A stretch of DNA of 64,000 nt from Sapria himalayana (Eukaryota > Streptophyta > Magnoliopsida > Malpighiales > Rafflesiaceae): assembly GCA_029783825.1 (NCBI GenBank), contig JAREIK010017068.1:65296-129295 (forward strand), in the 5' to 3' direction. Made by a program: the position numbers and the translations under genes. Below, in pieces: positions 1 to 12,397 of the stretch; position 1 is the first letter of the stretch; the number at the start of each line of letters is the position of its first letter. The notes beneath the pieces are model-generated. The model searched no databases, was not told the origin of the DNA, and saw nothing but the letters and a program-made list of their open reading frames with translations.

Positions 1-1246
1 TATTTCTATCTTTCTATTTGCCAATATGTCTATGTATTTATCTATCTGGCTATCATTGTATCTGAATATCTATCTATCTACTTATTTATATGTCTATCAA
101 CCTATTTGTATATCTATCTACCTTTTTATATGGCTATCTTGCTATTATATATTTGTCTTTATATATATCTATCAATGTTTCTATCAATATATCTGTCTAT
201 TTGTCTATCTATCTATTTATTTATTTATTTTATTATCTATCTATATGTCTATTTGTCTATCTATCTATCTATCTTATTGTTTATTTTATTTTCTATTTAT
301 CGATCTATCTGTTTATTTTCTATCAATCTTTAAATCTATTCTTTGTATCTATCTATAAATTTTTATCTATCTATTTATCTGTCTGCTATCTATCTGTCTA
401 TCTATCTATTTGTCAATTTGTCTATCTATCTCTCTATTTATTGTTCTAAATGATTATAAGTCGATCAATCAATTTTGTAACTATCCATGTGTCTATCTTT
501 ATATTTGTCTAACTATCTATCCTTTAATCTATCTTTCTATCTATTATTCTATCAATAAATCTATTTATGTCTATTTATCAATATATCTATGTAGTTATTA
601 ATGTATCTGTCTGTCTCTCTGTATTTTATCTATATGTCTATCTGTTATTAGTTTATATATTTTCTATCAATCTACCTATTTTTCAATCTTTATATCTCTA
701 TATGTACCTATTATTCTATTTATCTATATATATTTATGTCTATTTGTTAATCAATCTATCTATCTATCTGACTATCTATCTATCTTACTGGCTAACAATC
801 TATCTGTGTATAAATCTATCTATCTATTTAACTAACTATCTAACTATTTATCTATTTTATGTCTATATGTCAAATGTCTACCTATCTAACTATCTAATTA
901 TCTATCTTTATATCAGTCTATATATCTATCTAATTAATTATCAAATTGTCTATCTATTTATTTGTATGTCTATCTATATATCTATGTATCTATGTATTTA
1001 TCTATCTATTTGGTTTTCTATTTGTCTGTCTATCTAACTATCTATATATTTATCTATATATCTATCTATCTATCAATCTTTATATATGCTTATCTATCTA
1101 TATCTTTATCTATTAATATCTCTAACTGACTATCTATATTTCTATCTATATGTCTATATGGCAATCTATCTATCTATGTATCTTTCTATCTATCTAAATG
1201 TTTATCTTTCTATCTATCTATCTGTCTATTTCTATGTATGTATGTC

Positions 1247-1281
<35 letters not shown>

Positions 1282-3640
1282 GTAAGATCTATTTATCTGT
1301 TTTTCTATCTCTCTATCTATCTTTCTATCTATCTATCTATTTATCTAAATTCGATCTATATATGTCTGTATTTATCTATCTATCTATTTACCTATCTCCC
1401 TATCTGATAATCTATATATTTGACTATCTTCTATCTAACTAGTTGGTTATCTCTAAATCTATCTACCTAATTACTTGTCTATTTGTCTATCTATCTATTT
1501 TTCTATATGTGTATTAATTCTATGTATCTATTTATCTATCTGTATATATATATATCTATCTATCTATTTGACTATATCTATCGATATATCTATCTATCTG
1601 TCTAATTATCTATCTATATATCTATCTATCTATCTATCAGTCTAGCTGTCTATATATCTATCTTTCTTTCTTTCTTTCAATCTATTTGTTTGTCTGTATA
1701 TCTGACTCTTTCTATTTTCCTTATTGTATATATGTATATCTTACTTTCTCTCTATTTTCCTTCTTGTTTATCTACCTATATGTCTAATTTTCAATCTGTT
1801 TATCTTTGTATCTATCTATCTTTCTATGCCTATATATCTATCTATTTGTCTATCAATATATCTATATGTCTATTTATATATCAATCTACATATCTGTCCA
1901 TTTAACTATTTATATATCTGTATATGTTTCTATGTATGTTTTTATCTACTTGTTTATCTGTTTATCTATTTATCTGTTATTTGTCTATCTTTGTTTTTGT
2001 TATTTATCTATCTTTCTATTTATCTATTTGTCTATTTCTCTATCTGTCTATCTTTCTATCTATCTGTCTAGTTGTCTTTCTCTCTATCTCTCCATTCATT
2101 TATTAGACTATCAGTCTATCTATCTATCTATAAGGCTATCTATCTGTATATCTCTTTATCGATCTATCTGTCTATCTTTCAATCTGTATGTCTACCTTTT
2201 TATTTGTATATCTAGCTTTCTAACTATCTTTATATCAATCTTTTAGTATATAAGTTTATTAGTCTATGTGTCTATTTATCTATCTATCTATCAAACAATT
2301 GATCCATAAGTCTAACTATTTATCTATCTATCCATCTACTTATCTATCTATATATATGTTTATCTATATATCTACATATATATTTATCATTCTATCTATC
2401 TATCGATCTATATGACTATCTGTATTTCTTTCAATCAATCTATCTATCTATATGTTTATTTATCTATTTGTTTTTATGTATATATGTCTATCATTCAATT
2501 TATGTAACTATCTAATTCTTTATCTTTCTATCTCTCTATCCATCTAACTGTCTAACTATCTTTCTGTATATCAGTCTATTAGTCAATATGAGTGAGTGAG
2601 TGAGTGAGTGTGTGTGTGCATATATATATATATCCATTTGTCAATCTCTATACCTGTCTATTTGTCTATCTATCTATCTGCCTATATGTTTATCTATCTA
2701 TGTATCTATCTATCTGCCTATATATATATTTATATATATCTATCTATCTATATGTTTATCTATCAATCTATCTATCTATATATCTATTTGTCTATATGTT
2801 GAGCAATTTATCATTGTATCTATATATTTGCTAATCTGCTTATCTGTTAGTCTATCTATCTATCTATCTATCTATCTTTTGTCTAATTATCTCTTTGTCA
2901 ATATGTCAATCTTTTTATCTATCTATATCTATATATATTTATCTCTCTATCAATCTATTAGTCTAATAGTCTATAAGCATATGTGTCTATCCATCTATCA
3001 TTTTGTCTATCTATTTATCTATCTCTCAATATATTTGTCTAACTATCTTTATGTCTATCTCATTATTTGTATATTTGTCTATATATTTATCTATTTATCT
3101 ATATATATGTCTATATGTCTAAATTACTATTTGTCTATTTGCTTATCTGTTTATGTATCTATTTGTATATCGTTCAATCTGTAAATCTATCAATCTAACT
3201 ATCTGTTTATATTTCAATGTTTCTAATTCACTAACTAACTAATAATATATCTGTCTAACTATCTATTTGTCTATTTCTAATTATTTAACAATCTTTCTAT
3301 CTATAAGTTTATCAGTCTATCTATCTATCTATCTATTTATCTATCTATCTCTTTATCTATCTATGTATCCATCTATCTATCAATGTGTTTGTCTATCTGC
3401 TTGTTTATTTCTATCTGTCTATCTATCTATTTGTTTATCTGTTTATATGTCTATCTATCTGTCTATCTATCTATCTATATATCTATCAATCTTTCTATCT
3501 ATCTATTTGTCTATCTATCTATTTGTCTATCTATATATCAATCTATTTATCTATCTATCTATCTATCGATTTGTTAATCTCTATCAATTTATAAAACTAT
3601 CAAAATACTATATGTTTATCAGTATATCTATCAACAAATA
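1..3640 (+). repeat. Degenerate (TCTA)n tetranucleotide array, left arm
   Basis: The stretch is almost wholly TCTA/TCTG/TTTA variants on the plus strand. It contains short (TA)n tracts near 1255-1279 and 2618-2633 and a GAGT/GTGT island at 2588-2620. Tandem TCTA has no stop codon in any plus frame and reads Ser-Ile-Tyr-Leu repeatedly, so the many long open frames here are not genes. The array runs off the left edge. The same repeat in the same orientation resumes at 58342, so this is one array split by the transposon stack. Confidence 0.95.
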
Positions 3641-4042
3641 GATAAATAAATACATCAACAAATAGACTATATTTATCTATCGATTTGTTGATTGATATAT
3701 ACATAGATAGTCAAATAGATAAAAAAATCGACAGATAGACAGACAGTTACATAGATAGATATATAGATATATAGATAGATTATTAGATAGATAGATTGAT
3801 TGATTGATAGACAGATAGATACATATATAGATAGATAAAAGATAGATCAACAAATAGAATGATACAAAGAAAGATAGATAGAAAGATAAATAAATAGATA
3901 AACACATACACACAAAAATACACTAATAGATAGGAAGATAGACAGATAGATGATTAGACTAATTGACTATATTGTAGTTAGATTGTTTGATAGATAGACA
4001 TATAGAAAAATAGATAGACTATATTGTAGTTAGATAGTATGG
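3641..4042 (-). repeat. Inverted block of the tetranucleotide array (TAGA on the plus strand)
   Basis: Around 3640 the repeat changes from TCTA-rich to TAGA-rich on the plus strand and stays so up to the truncated LTR at 4043. The turn is marked by an inverted repeat: ATCAACAAAT at 3654-3663 and ATTTGTTGAT at 3683-3692. A 19-bp direct repeat beginning GACTATATTG occurs at 3965-3983 and 4017-4035, just before the LTR. The block is best read as a rearranged piece of the flanking array. Confidence 0.9.
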
Positions 4043-4865
4043 TAGCAATACATCATTGCTACCCAAGTGACAAAAATATAATAGATTCAACTTAACCTAA
4101 TTTTGTAACTTATTTTATTGTATGACTTAGTCCGTTTGTCCATTTTATCTAGATTGATTTATGAGGCATGGATCATGTCATTCTCACATCAATTTATATG
4201 TTTTTTGATCTTTGAGTTGACTAACTTTAATAAATAAGCTAAATATTTCATATTGGCTTATTTGAGCATGGTCGTGCATTTTAATTGTCATCTAAATAAA
4301 GGGGCCAACTAATATCACTTCCATTATATAGAAGTGACAAATTCCATATACATCAATCACATCCCTCTGCACAATTTATTATATACCTGGTAAATAACTT
4401 TATAACCATCCATGTTACAGGTGGTATTTGTTGATTCTAAAGTTTGCAACTCCTTATGTAGGGAACCATAGTGACTTCAGGTCAAAGGATACTTCATACT
4501 AATAGTCATTATGATAATGTGTATGACACTTATAAAACAATCCATGCAACATTCACATAGTGGGTCGGTTCAATATATGTTATCCAAAATATATTTATGT
4601 GTTAGCTTAATATCTCAAAATAGTTAACCCACATGCTAGGCTTAATGTATTGGTGTTTCCCTTAAATATTAAATCTTGACTAGGGATACTTTAGAGTAGT
4701 ATTCCATAGAATATATCATCCTAGAACATTATTATATTCATCTAATATTTGTATATATCTAAATATATAATAATAATAATAAAATAATGCTTTTTTACAT
4801 AAATGATATGATACAAAAGTCCCAACAAATAATCTACTGATTGACTTTTAGGGTATACTCTAACA
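4043..4865 (-). repeat. Copia-1 3' LTR, truncated
   Basis: It aligns along its length with 57521-58341 and ends in the same TACTCTAACA (TGTTAGAGTA on the minus strand). Compared with the 1596-bp 5' LTR, about 775 bp of the terminal part is missing at the low-coordinate side, where inverted tetranucleotide DNA begins instead. The break falls at a perfect hairpin with 9-bp arms (GGTAGCAAT, 4041-4049) around ACATC. The outer GG of the left arm is TT in the intact LTR. Confidence 0.92.
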
Positions 4866-4880
4866 ATCTCCCACTATCAC
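4866..4880 (-). other. Copia-1 polypurine tract
   Basis: On the minus strand the sequence reads ATAGTGGGAGAT directly before the TGTTAGAGTA LTR start. This is the usual place and composition of the Copia plus-strand primer. It directly follows the pol stop codon at 4880-4882. Confidence 0.8.
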
Positions 4881-5698
4881 TAAAGATAATCACTAAAGTA
4901 TCTGATACCTAGTGACCAAGTGTGACCATCATGCTACCTTTGTGCTAAAGCCTTGGTCAATGGGTTTGTTATGTTGTCATCTATCGGTACTCTGCATATC
5001 TTTCTATCTCCTCTATCAATAATCTCTCAAATGAGATGGAACCTCCAGGGTATGTGTTTAGATCATTAATGAGATCTAGTTTCCTTAGCCCGTGCAATAG
5101 CCCCATTGTTGTCACAATAAAGGTCTATTTGATTAGTTTTGCTAGGAACTAAATCAAGTTCTAAGATAAATTTTTTAATCCAAATAGATTCTTTTGCCAC
5201 ATCAGAAGCAACAATATACTCAGCTTCTATAGTAAATTCAATAACTATATCTTTCTTTGAACTCTTCCAGCTTGTAGCACCACCATTTAAGCAAAATGCA
5301 TAACCTAACTATGATTTTGAATCATCCCTATCAGTTTGTAAGCCTGCATTTCTGTAACACTTTACAACAAGCTCATAATCACCTTCATATATCAAGAAAT
5401 AATCTGGAGTCCTTATTAAGTACTCTCACCTAGATCTAACTAGTATCTTCTCATCTTGCTTAATGCATATGAAACATTAGGATGAGTATAAATCATGGCA
5501 TACACGATAAACCAAATAGCATATGCTTATGAAATCTTATCCATGCATTCTCTTTCCTCTTTAATAGAGTGACATAGAGCCTTAGAAAGCCTCACTCCAT
5601 GTGAAATTGGAAAGAATCCTTTCTTAGAATTCTGGATGATAAAATAATTAAGCACTTTATCAATATGTGCACTCTGACTCAGGCCAAGAAATCTTTTT
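4880..5698 (-). pseudogene. Copia-1 pol, C-terminal part (end of RT and RNase H)
   Basis: Minus-strand translation gives the Copia RNase H signature in order: a GATSWKSSKK-like start, then TIEAEYIVASDVAKESIWIK, then LYCDNNGAIARAKE, then the family tail around DDNITNPLTKALAQ. The acidic residues of the fold are still visible. Internal stops occur, for example after the RSH that follows the CDNNGA motif. The block begins at the CACTA insertion and continues the reading from 47307: IYRDRSK on that side joins KRFLGLS on this side. It is part of one broken gag-pol gene and cannot encode an active enzyme. Confidence 0.88.
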
Positions 5699-6122
5699 CA
5701 CTACAAGAAAAATCTCATATAGGAATGGATAATTCCATAACTAAATGGACATTTTCTATATGTAAAAGGGAAATAGTGATGTATTAATGAAGGAAATATT
5801 CCAAATCTAAAGTGCTCGTCGCTAAAATTTAGTGAGGGAAAGTGTCCCTAGCTAATAATTTAGTGACGAAAAGATCCATAGCTAAAAAGAATAATTTTTC
5901 TAGCTAAATTAGCAAGCTAAATGAGAGTTTTCGTCGCTAAATGGATATAACAATGGATGCATTCCCAATCTAAAGTGCTTGTCACTAAATATTAGTGATG
6001 TAAATAGTCCATCACAAAATAAATTAGATGGAAAAAATCTCTTGCTATAATAAAGATATCTCTAGCTAAATTAGCTATGGAAACATCCCTAGCTAAATTA
6101 GCTATGGTAACATCCCTAGCTA
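5699..6122 (-). repeat. Outer CACTA 3' terminal inverted repeat and subterminal repeats
   Basis: After the CACTACAAGAAAA terminus come repeated short blocks such as CCCTAGCTAA, GTCGCTAAA and TTAGTGA in alternating direction. CACTA elements carry subterminal arrays of this kind as binding sites for their DNA-binding protein. The first 90 bp matches the inverted end at 39810 closely (shared CATATAG, ATAATTCC and CATTTTC). Confidence 0.8.
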
Positions 6123-6289
6123 TTTTTATAATTTAATTTTTTAAAAAAATTTTAATTAAAATATAAAGTAAAAATGATAATTTATAATTAACAAAAAATA
6201 AAATCATTTAATAACTTATTCTAATACAATATTTTATATAATTAAAATAAAAAAATAACAAAATTTTATTATATCTTATTCATTAATGT
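6123..6289. other. AT-rich spacer, no gene
   Basis: Almost pure A/T sequence without a recognisable motif. Confidence 0.6.
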
Positions 6290-6500
6290 ATCTACCAACA
6301 TTTCATAAAGTATAATCTATCTATGCATTGACGTTGCTTTCTTTCCCTCTACTCCTCTGATCACCATCTTTCTAATGTGACAAAGCTGTCCGAGTCATGG
6401 TGCGTTATGTCTGGTGAAAAATTCTTTCACTTATACAAGCTCCGTATGGGGAACAATACGATTCCATATCAGTATGAAATTTAAACCACCCAATCAATTC
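6290..6500 (-). other. Conserved CACTA-internal module, copy 1
   Basis: On the minus strand this about 210-bp stretch matches 34350-34560 and 35530-35740 in the inner CACTA, including GATCAGAGGAG and GACAGCTTTG-type blocks. All three copies are more complex than the AT-rich surroundings, lie at the same distance from the 3' terminus, and in the inner copies are preceded by CTTACAG, which resembles a splice acceptor. I do not recognise a protein family. It may be a 3' exon or an untranslated region of a CACTA gene. Confidence 0.6.
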
Positions 6501-6539
6501 AAAATAAATAAATAAAAAGTTATGTTTTGATAAATATAT

Positions 6540-7400
6540 AATATTACAGTATATATGTACATATATACTAGCATTTCACTCGTACATATATTACTGTAGT
6601 ATATGTACATATAAACTATAGTATTATGTGTACATATATCCTGAGTACATATATACTCAGTAATAATGTACATAAAATACTACATTATTATATGTGCAAA
6701 TATCCCCATCTACATGAGTATCATCATCTTCTTCTTCTTAAGACCTAGTATAATTAGAACCAATCATTGCAGAACCTAGAGCAAAAAAACTTATTTACTC
6801 ATACGTCCGCTTTCTACTATGTGATAATTTCATATCAACACAATTACTAAGATTTTTATGACCAACCTCTATCTGCCTCGCTGGACTTGACCTAAAATAT
6901 CTTAATCCCATAGCTTTAGGGAAAGTCTAGTATCCATGACTTTTATTACCTCCATTAGTAAGCAATGCACAATGATGACCAGACCAGCCCTAGCAATTAT
7001 ATATTCAAAAGTGTGTCTGTGTGTAAATGGGTGTGTATGTATGATAATATATACATGTCTACAAATAAATATATGCATCTAATTATATATATATTCGATA
7101 TATACGTAAGTATATACTACAAAATAAAAGTATGTATATATTGCGTATATACTTACGTATATACTACAGGATAAACATACTTATATACCGAATATATACA
7201 TACGTATATACTATAGTATATATGTATGTATATACAGAGTATATATGTACAAATATACTCAGTATATACGAACATATATACTCAGTATATACATACTTAT
7301 ATACTCAATATATGTAGATATATACTCAGTATATATGTAATTTATACAAAGTATATATGTATGTATATACGGCAGTATTATATGTACGTATGTATAATCA
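6540..7400. repeat. Palindromic GTATATAC/ACTCAGTATATA repeat blocks
   Basis: Two blocks, 6540-6705 and 7040-7400, are made of alternating GTATATAC, GTACATATA and CTCAGTATATA words, many of them self-complementary. Homologous blocks occur at 34080-34260 and 35305-35505 in the inner CACTA. The 6706-7039 spacer holds a short CAT/CTT triplet tract at 6718-6740, where the inner copies carry GC-rich hexamer islands. The open frames across 6965-7450 are translations of the repeat. Confidence 0.75.
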
Positions 7401-8388
7401 CATAGCCTTAGATGACACACACACACTTGTACTTTCATGCAAATAAACATATCATCAAAGACAATAGAATAAAATAATATAGGACTTTAAAACACACATA
7501 TAGGTCTCTCAAGCATGGTCAGCATGTCTAGTTCTTTTTCCTTTGGTACTCCAAGCAGATAGAGAACATTGTTACACTTGCACATGGAGCATAACATACT
7601 ACATTTACAAACCAATAACTAATAACAAGCAATCGTAGATCTAAATTATGATGACGTAGATCTATACAAAATAAGAGTGTCAAGAACAAACCTACATTTG
7701 TGTGGAATTAATTTTTTGGTTCATCTCATAGCTTAATAAGCTAAGGTGTTGTTCCCAGCACCATGAAGGTACAGTCAAGCCTTTTACATACCTATAATTG
7801 GCTAAAACTCTACCCAAAAAATTTTAGGGACAACAAACATATTCATAGATATATAAAAATAGTTATTATAGACATGAACAAACACAAATTAAAATTGATA
7901 GTTATATAACTTTAACAAAAATCTAAAAGATGTACAGAAAAGATGTTTAGAGAGTATGAGAGTGGAAAAATAAAATGTTTTAGGAATAATGAAGATAATA
8001 AAAGCTAGGCCTCCATTTGATCAAGCTGAAATCTATAAATACGAAACCCATGCAATGGAAGGATCATGGCAATGTATGAATGGTTTGAATCATAATTTTT
8101 TCATGCATCTCACATCATGTGTCCTACAAAGATTCATTATTAGGTTAATCAGCAAAGCAAAAAACAAAATCAGAATAAAAAAAATTGAAACCTCGAAAAA
8201 AATCACTTCAAGTTTTGATACACACAGACAAAAATCAATAACAGTACTAAAATAATTCTCATAAGAAATCATCCTCATAATTAGTAGGGAATTTTGTGCT
8301 AGCTTTTCCTGTGAGGTTTCATAGCTGGATCTCAGAATACTATTTGTTGTGTCAATGCTGCTAATTGTGACTCCACATAGGACATCTG
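7401..8388. other. Non-coding interval between the repeat blocks and the PTTA-type gene
   Basis: AT-rich sequence of mixed composition. A plus-strand frame of 88 codons at 7989-8255 has no recognisable motif and no homolog in the inner CACTA, and I treat it as chance. The part next to 8389 may be the 3' untranslated region of the PTTA-type gene. Confidence 0.5.
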
Positions 8389-10253
8389 CTATTGCATTAT
8401 ATTCTTAATTTCTTTCATCTCATCATTCATTTCTTTTATTTTTTGCATTTCTTCCATCAAATTAGTAATCTTCTCCTCCTTCTCTTCTTTCATTTCTTGT
8501 ATGTCTTCCTTCAAATTAGTATACTGCTCATCTTTCTGTTCTTTAATTTCATATATTTCTTCCTTCAAATGAGATATCTGCTCATCCTTCTTTTTCATTT
8601 CGGTCTCCATAACTACAATACATTCATTTGTTTCTATTGCTTGTTGTTCGACAACCTCATCCACTATTATTGAGACAGATGAATTAGAAGTACAACTACT
8701 ACAACAAAATGCACTCACTTCGAGCCGATGTCATGCACTCGTTCCTACTTACGACCTTCTATGCTCTCCAAATAAATAGGATCATAGTCAATTGGTCGAA
8801 GATCCATAGAACCCTTAATTTGGTTAGAAGTAGTTGTAACAAGTTCCTCCAAGAGTTCCTAAGATAAAATAGTGAAAAATACTATTATAGGTATACAAAA
8901 ATAAAAAATTATTTTGCATTACAAACAACTTTCAAAATGTACTGTAGTATTATAAAATTTTTTTAATATAATAGATTCTTACAGCATCATCTGAGACTTA
9001 TTGTCAATAAACTGACCATCTACTTTCTTCACATGCATCTTCTTATAACTCTCATAAAATTGGGATCTCAAACCAATTATCCAGCCTAGAATATGTATTT
9101 ATTAAGTCATAAAATAACAAATGATCAAAAATTTACAAATTTAATAAAGCCATGCACAGATTTGATTTATTAGACTATTAGGACTACCACTAAATATATA
9201 AATGTTTACAATTTTAAAATTGTACCAAAACTTGAGCACGCTTAATGCTCGACTTCAACCATCCTGTGGGTCAATAGATTCCTGTACCTAGTCCAGCTAC
9301 CTCACTTCGTCAATTTTTGCGGGCAATATCTGATTTTTTTTCATCACATCTGGCTCCTCCCAATACTTAAGCCACTTGGGCCAGTTATCATCGGATATAA
9401 AATCAGGCCTTTTTTTCATATTATTCAATTTATGGACAAAATCAAATACCTTAGAGTAGCTTTGATCTCCCATAATGACTTTATCTTTACATCAAATTTG
9501 AGTGCCCATGTATACTTATTCTTTATATAGAAAAAACACAAAGAATTTATATTAACAAGAACATAATTATTTACTACTTGAATAATAACCAACATAATAG
9601 TTAAGTAATTAGATAATTATTTTTCAATGCTTTTGTTTTGCTATTTTTAACCTGTCATTAAAATAAGACTCTTTTGTTGATTCGGAAACTTTCTTTCAGA
9701 AAAATACTTTAGAATCAGTCATTTTTTTAAAAGACTTTGTAATTATAGTCGAGCACTTGTGAAATGGAATAAAATTATACAAATAAATAAATAACATTGA
9801 AAACAAGCAAATCATAACTATATATTTTAAAAAAAGCAACCGACAGTAACATAAGATTTTTTTTTCAAGTCATATTTACATATTTTTTTTACCTCCCATC
9901 CACAATCTCAATTACTAACTTAGACTGAATGTAGAGGAAGGCACATCATTTGATGATGTCATTGGTTTTGTAAATGGGGGAACTATCATTCTAAAATGTG
10001 GTGTAGAAGATAGAGATGGATCAAAAGTGTGTATAGGAAGTGCAATGGATGGTGGGCTTATATCTTTTAAAGGCGCTAGTAGAGGTCTCAATGATGGTGA
10101 TGCTGATAAAAATGGAGATGGTGATTATGATGTTGAAGTCTGGATATGGTGGATATGAGATTATACTGATTCTATAACATGATGTAACATACTAGATGAA
10201 TTTGGTTCATTTCTGTGTCCATGCCCAACTCCACCACATCTTTTATGCGCCAT
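8389..10253 (-). pseudogene. PTTA/En/Spm-type CACTA protein (Transposase_24-like), decayed
   Basis: Exon-like blocks on the minus strand match the second gene of plant CACTA elements, whose product is thought to bind the subterminal repeats with the TNP2 transposase. In order they are: a start MAHKRCGGVGHG at 10253; a Pro/Ser-rich stretch to about 9930; RPDFISDDNWPKWLKYWEEP near 9410-9330, a family hallmark; FYESYKKMHVKKVDGQFIDN near 9070-9000; EELVTTTS and YDPIYLESIEGRK near 8850-8750; and a C-terminal Lys/Glu-rich coiled coil of about 109 codons (8718-8389) with three ILKEEIYEIK-like repeats. Stops within the first exon and frame changes between blocks make it a pseudogene. The exon borders are my estimates. 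Confidence 0.8.
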
Positions 10254-10329
10254 TAGCTATACAAAATAAATCATAGAACAAATAATAGAGATATGATTAA
10301 CAAGCATGCATTTTAGAATAAAACACACT

Positions 10330-12115
10330 AATATTAATTATTCAGCTCTTGTCTTGATTTTAAAGTATCATTTATTTTTCCATCTACATTAAGGACAACG
10401 TTGAAAACATTGTCAAAACACATTTTTTTTTTCAATATGCATTACATCTAAGTTATGATGAATTATATAGGAATTCCAATAGGGAAAGTCATAAAATATA
10501 CTACGTTTATTACCACCAAATATTTTACCTATTGGTATATTACTTCTAGTAGCATCCTTTTTAGTTACCTTCTTCAAACCCAAACTTTAAATCTCTGTCA
10601 TAATATCATCTCTTGAACAAACTGCTGGTGCAACTGTCATAACATTTATATTTTTTTTGAAATGTAGTTCTATTTCTTTGAAATGGATGATTCGTATGTA
10701 GAAACTTACGATGGTTATCAAACCATGACTATTTACCACTAAATTTGAGACTAAATGCATCATAATTTTTCATTCAATGTGGGCATGCAAATCGTTTTGC
10801 AGTACTCCAGGCAGACAACATTGAATATGCAGAAAAATCACTTACTATCCACATAAGGGTGGCCCATATAATGAAATTTTGCTTCTTTGAGATATCATAT
10901 GTATTCACACCAAGATCCCACAAATGATTTATCTCTACTATAAGAGGCTGGCTATAAGAAAATATCCAGCATGTATTTCAGATTTTTTGGCCCTGGAACC
11001 ACTTTTGACAAAAACATATATTGCTCATTCATACACAACCACAGAGGCAAGTTATAATGTTCCACTGTCACTGGTCATGTTGAATACTATTGTCCAAATT
11101 GCCCAAATGGTTGAAATCCATCTATGCAGAAACCCAATCTCACATTTTGACTTTCAGCTGCAAAATCTTATTGTATATAATTAAAATGCTTCCAAGCAAA
11201 TGAACCTGATGGATGATGCATTACCCATTCTTCAACCTCATACGCAGAATTCCACCTCATATCATTGTTATATCATTTGATGCATATAGTATGAGTAATC
11301 GAGGAATTAATAAAAAATAATACATCCTTTTAAATGCAACTTTCGATTTTTGTGGCACATCTACAACACGAAATGTCTTCTTAAATCGAGGATGATCACA
11401 AAATTTACAGCTAATTAAATCACTATCAACACCCCAATATAACATATATCCATTGAAACAACAATCAATAATTTTCACCAGTAGACCCATTCCTCGTAGT
11501 AACTTCTTAGTGTTGTAAAAGTTATTAGTGATCAAATTATTACCGGAACAATCTCCTTCATTAGTTTTGACACTTGATCAAATAATTTCTCAAACATATG
11601 ATTTTATGACTTAATGCTCATAATTCGAGCTACAAGTAACAATTGCAAATGTGTTTTACAACTCGTCTACAACTCTTTATCTGTATCTTTAAGCAATTTA
11701 TAAAATTTATGAGCTTCAGGATTAGGTGGTTCATCCACGTAATCCTTATTGAAGTCAGCACTAGTAGCTTCTGTGATCATTCTATGGTATGTGTTTGATT
11801 CTTCTTCACCACACACAAATGATTCAATACACTCATTTTGGTCAAAGTTCAGAGGCATTGTACTTTCCCATTATAAATCCAATCAAAATAATTTGGCACA
11901 AAGCCATATTTAGCCAAATGGTATCTTATAGTGTTTGCATCATGAAAAGGGATATTCTGACACTTGCAATAATTACATGGACACTTAATTTTTTCTTCAT
12001 CCATCCATCTCAATTGACTACGTGCAAAATTGATGAAAGTTTTAAGCCACTCAAAAAGTCTTTATTCAAAATTCCATTCATAAACCTTTAGTACATCCAC
12101 TTATGATATGAACTT
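10330..12115 (-). pseudogene. TNP2-like CACTA transposase, decayed and 3' truncated
   Basis: The minus strand encodes, in order: the transposase-associated domain (KWMY near 12103, then IKCPCNYCKC and IRYHLAKYGFVPNYF down to 11870), a linker frame at 11858-11667, and the Transposase_21 core. Core blocks include GLLVKIIDCCFNGYMLYWG and DLISCKFCDHPRFKK near 11480-11380, FKRMYYFLLIPRL near 11310, TYDISKKQNFIIWATLMWI near 10890, SMLSAWSTAKRFACPH, and a degenerate DVMHIEKKNVFDNVF near 10410. At least three frameshifts and many stops separate the blocks. The family normally continues well past the last block, so the C-terminus is missing. The PTTA-type gene follows on the same strand, the usual CACTA gene order. 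Confidence 0.88.
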
Positions 12116-12397
12116 TTTGCCCTATTATATTTACAAAAAATAATGCTCAAATATTATTTTGAATTAAACATTCTATTACTTCAAAATATACTAATAATTA
12201 AATAAAATTACTTATAGATGAATATATAAAAATTAAATAATATGAATATCGAGGCAATGCATTTGCAAATTCTACATGAATAGATAAATCAATTTTAGCA
12301 TGATAAAGATTAATAGATATAATGGCATTACTAGATAAAGGGAGCAATATACGATAATGTACAAGAAAGGAAAGCAAAAAATAAAGACATTTAACGT
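12116..12397. other. 5' flank of the TNP2 relic, no gene seen
   Basis: AT-rich sequence, presumably the promoter or leader side of TNP2. No convincing core promoter motif stands out in this composition. Confidence 0.4.

Noticed and set aside
1..3913. Many long Ser/Ile/Tyr/Leu open frames in the edge arrays (also 58327-63645)
   Set aside because: TCTATCTATCTA lacks stops in all three frames and always reads Ser-Ile-Tyr-Leu. The frames follow the repeat strand, even flipping where the array flips.
3600..4042. CRISPR-like array of short repeats
   Set aside because: Tandem tetranucleotides without fixed spacers. The sequence is a plant nuclear repeat.
7989..8255. 88-codon plus-strand frame
   Set aside because: No motif, no homolog in the inner CACTA, and it lies in the 3' flank of the PTTA-type gene on the other strand.
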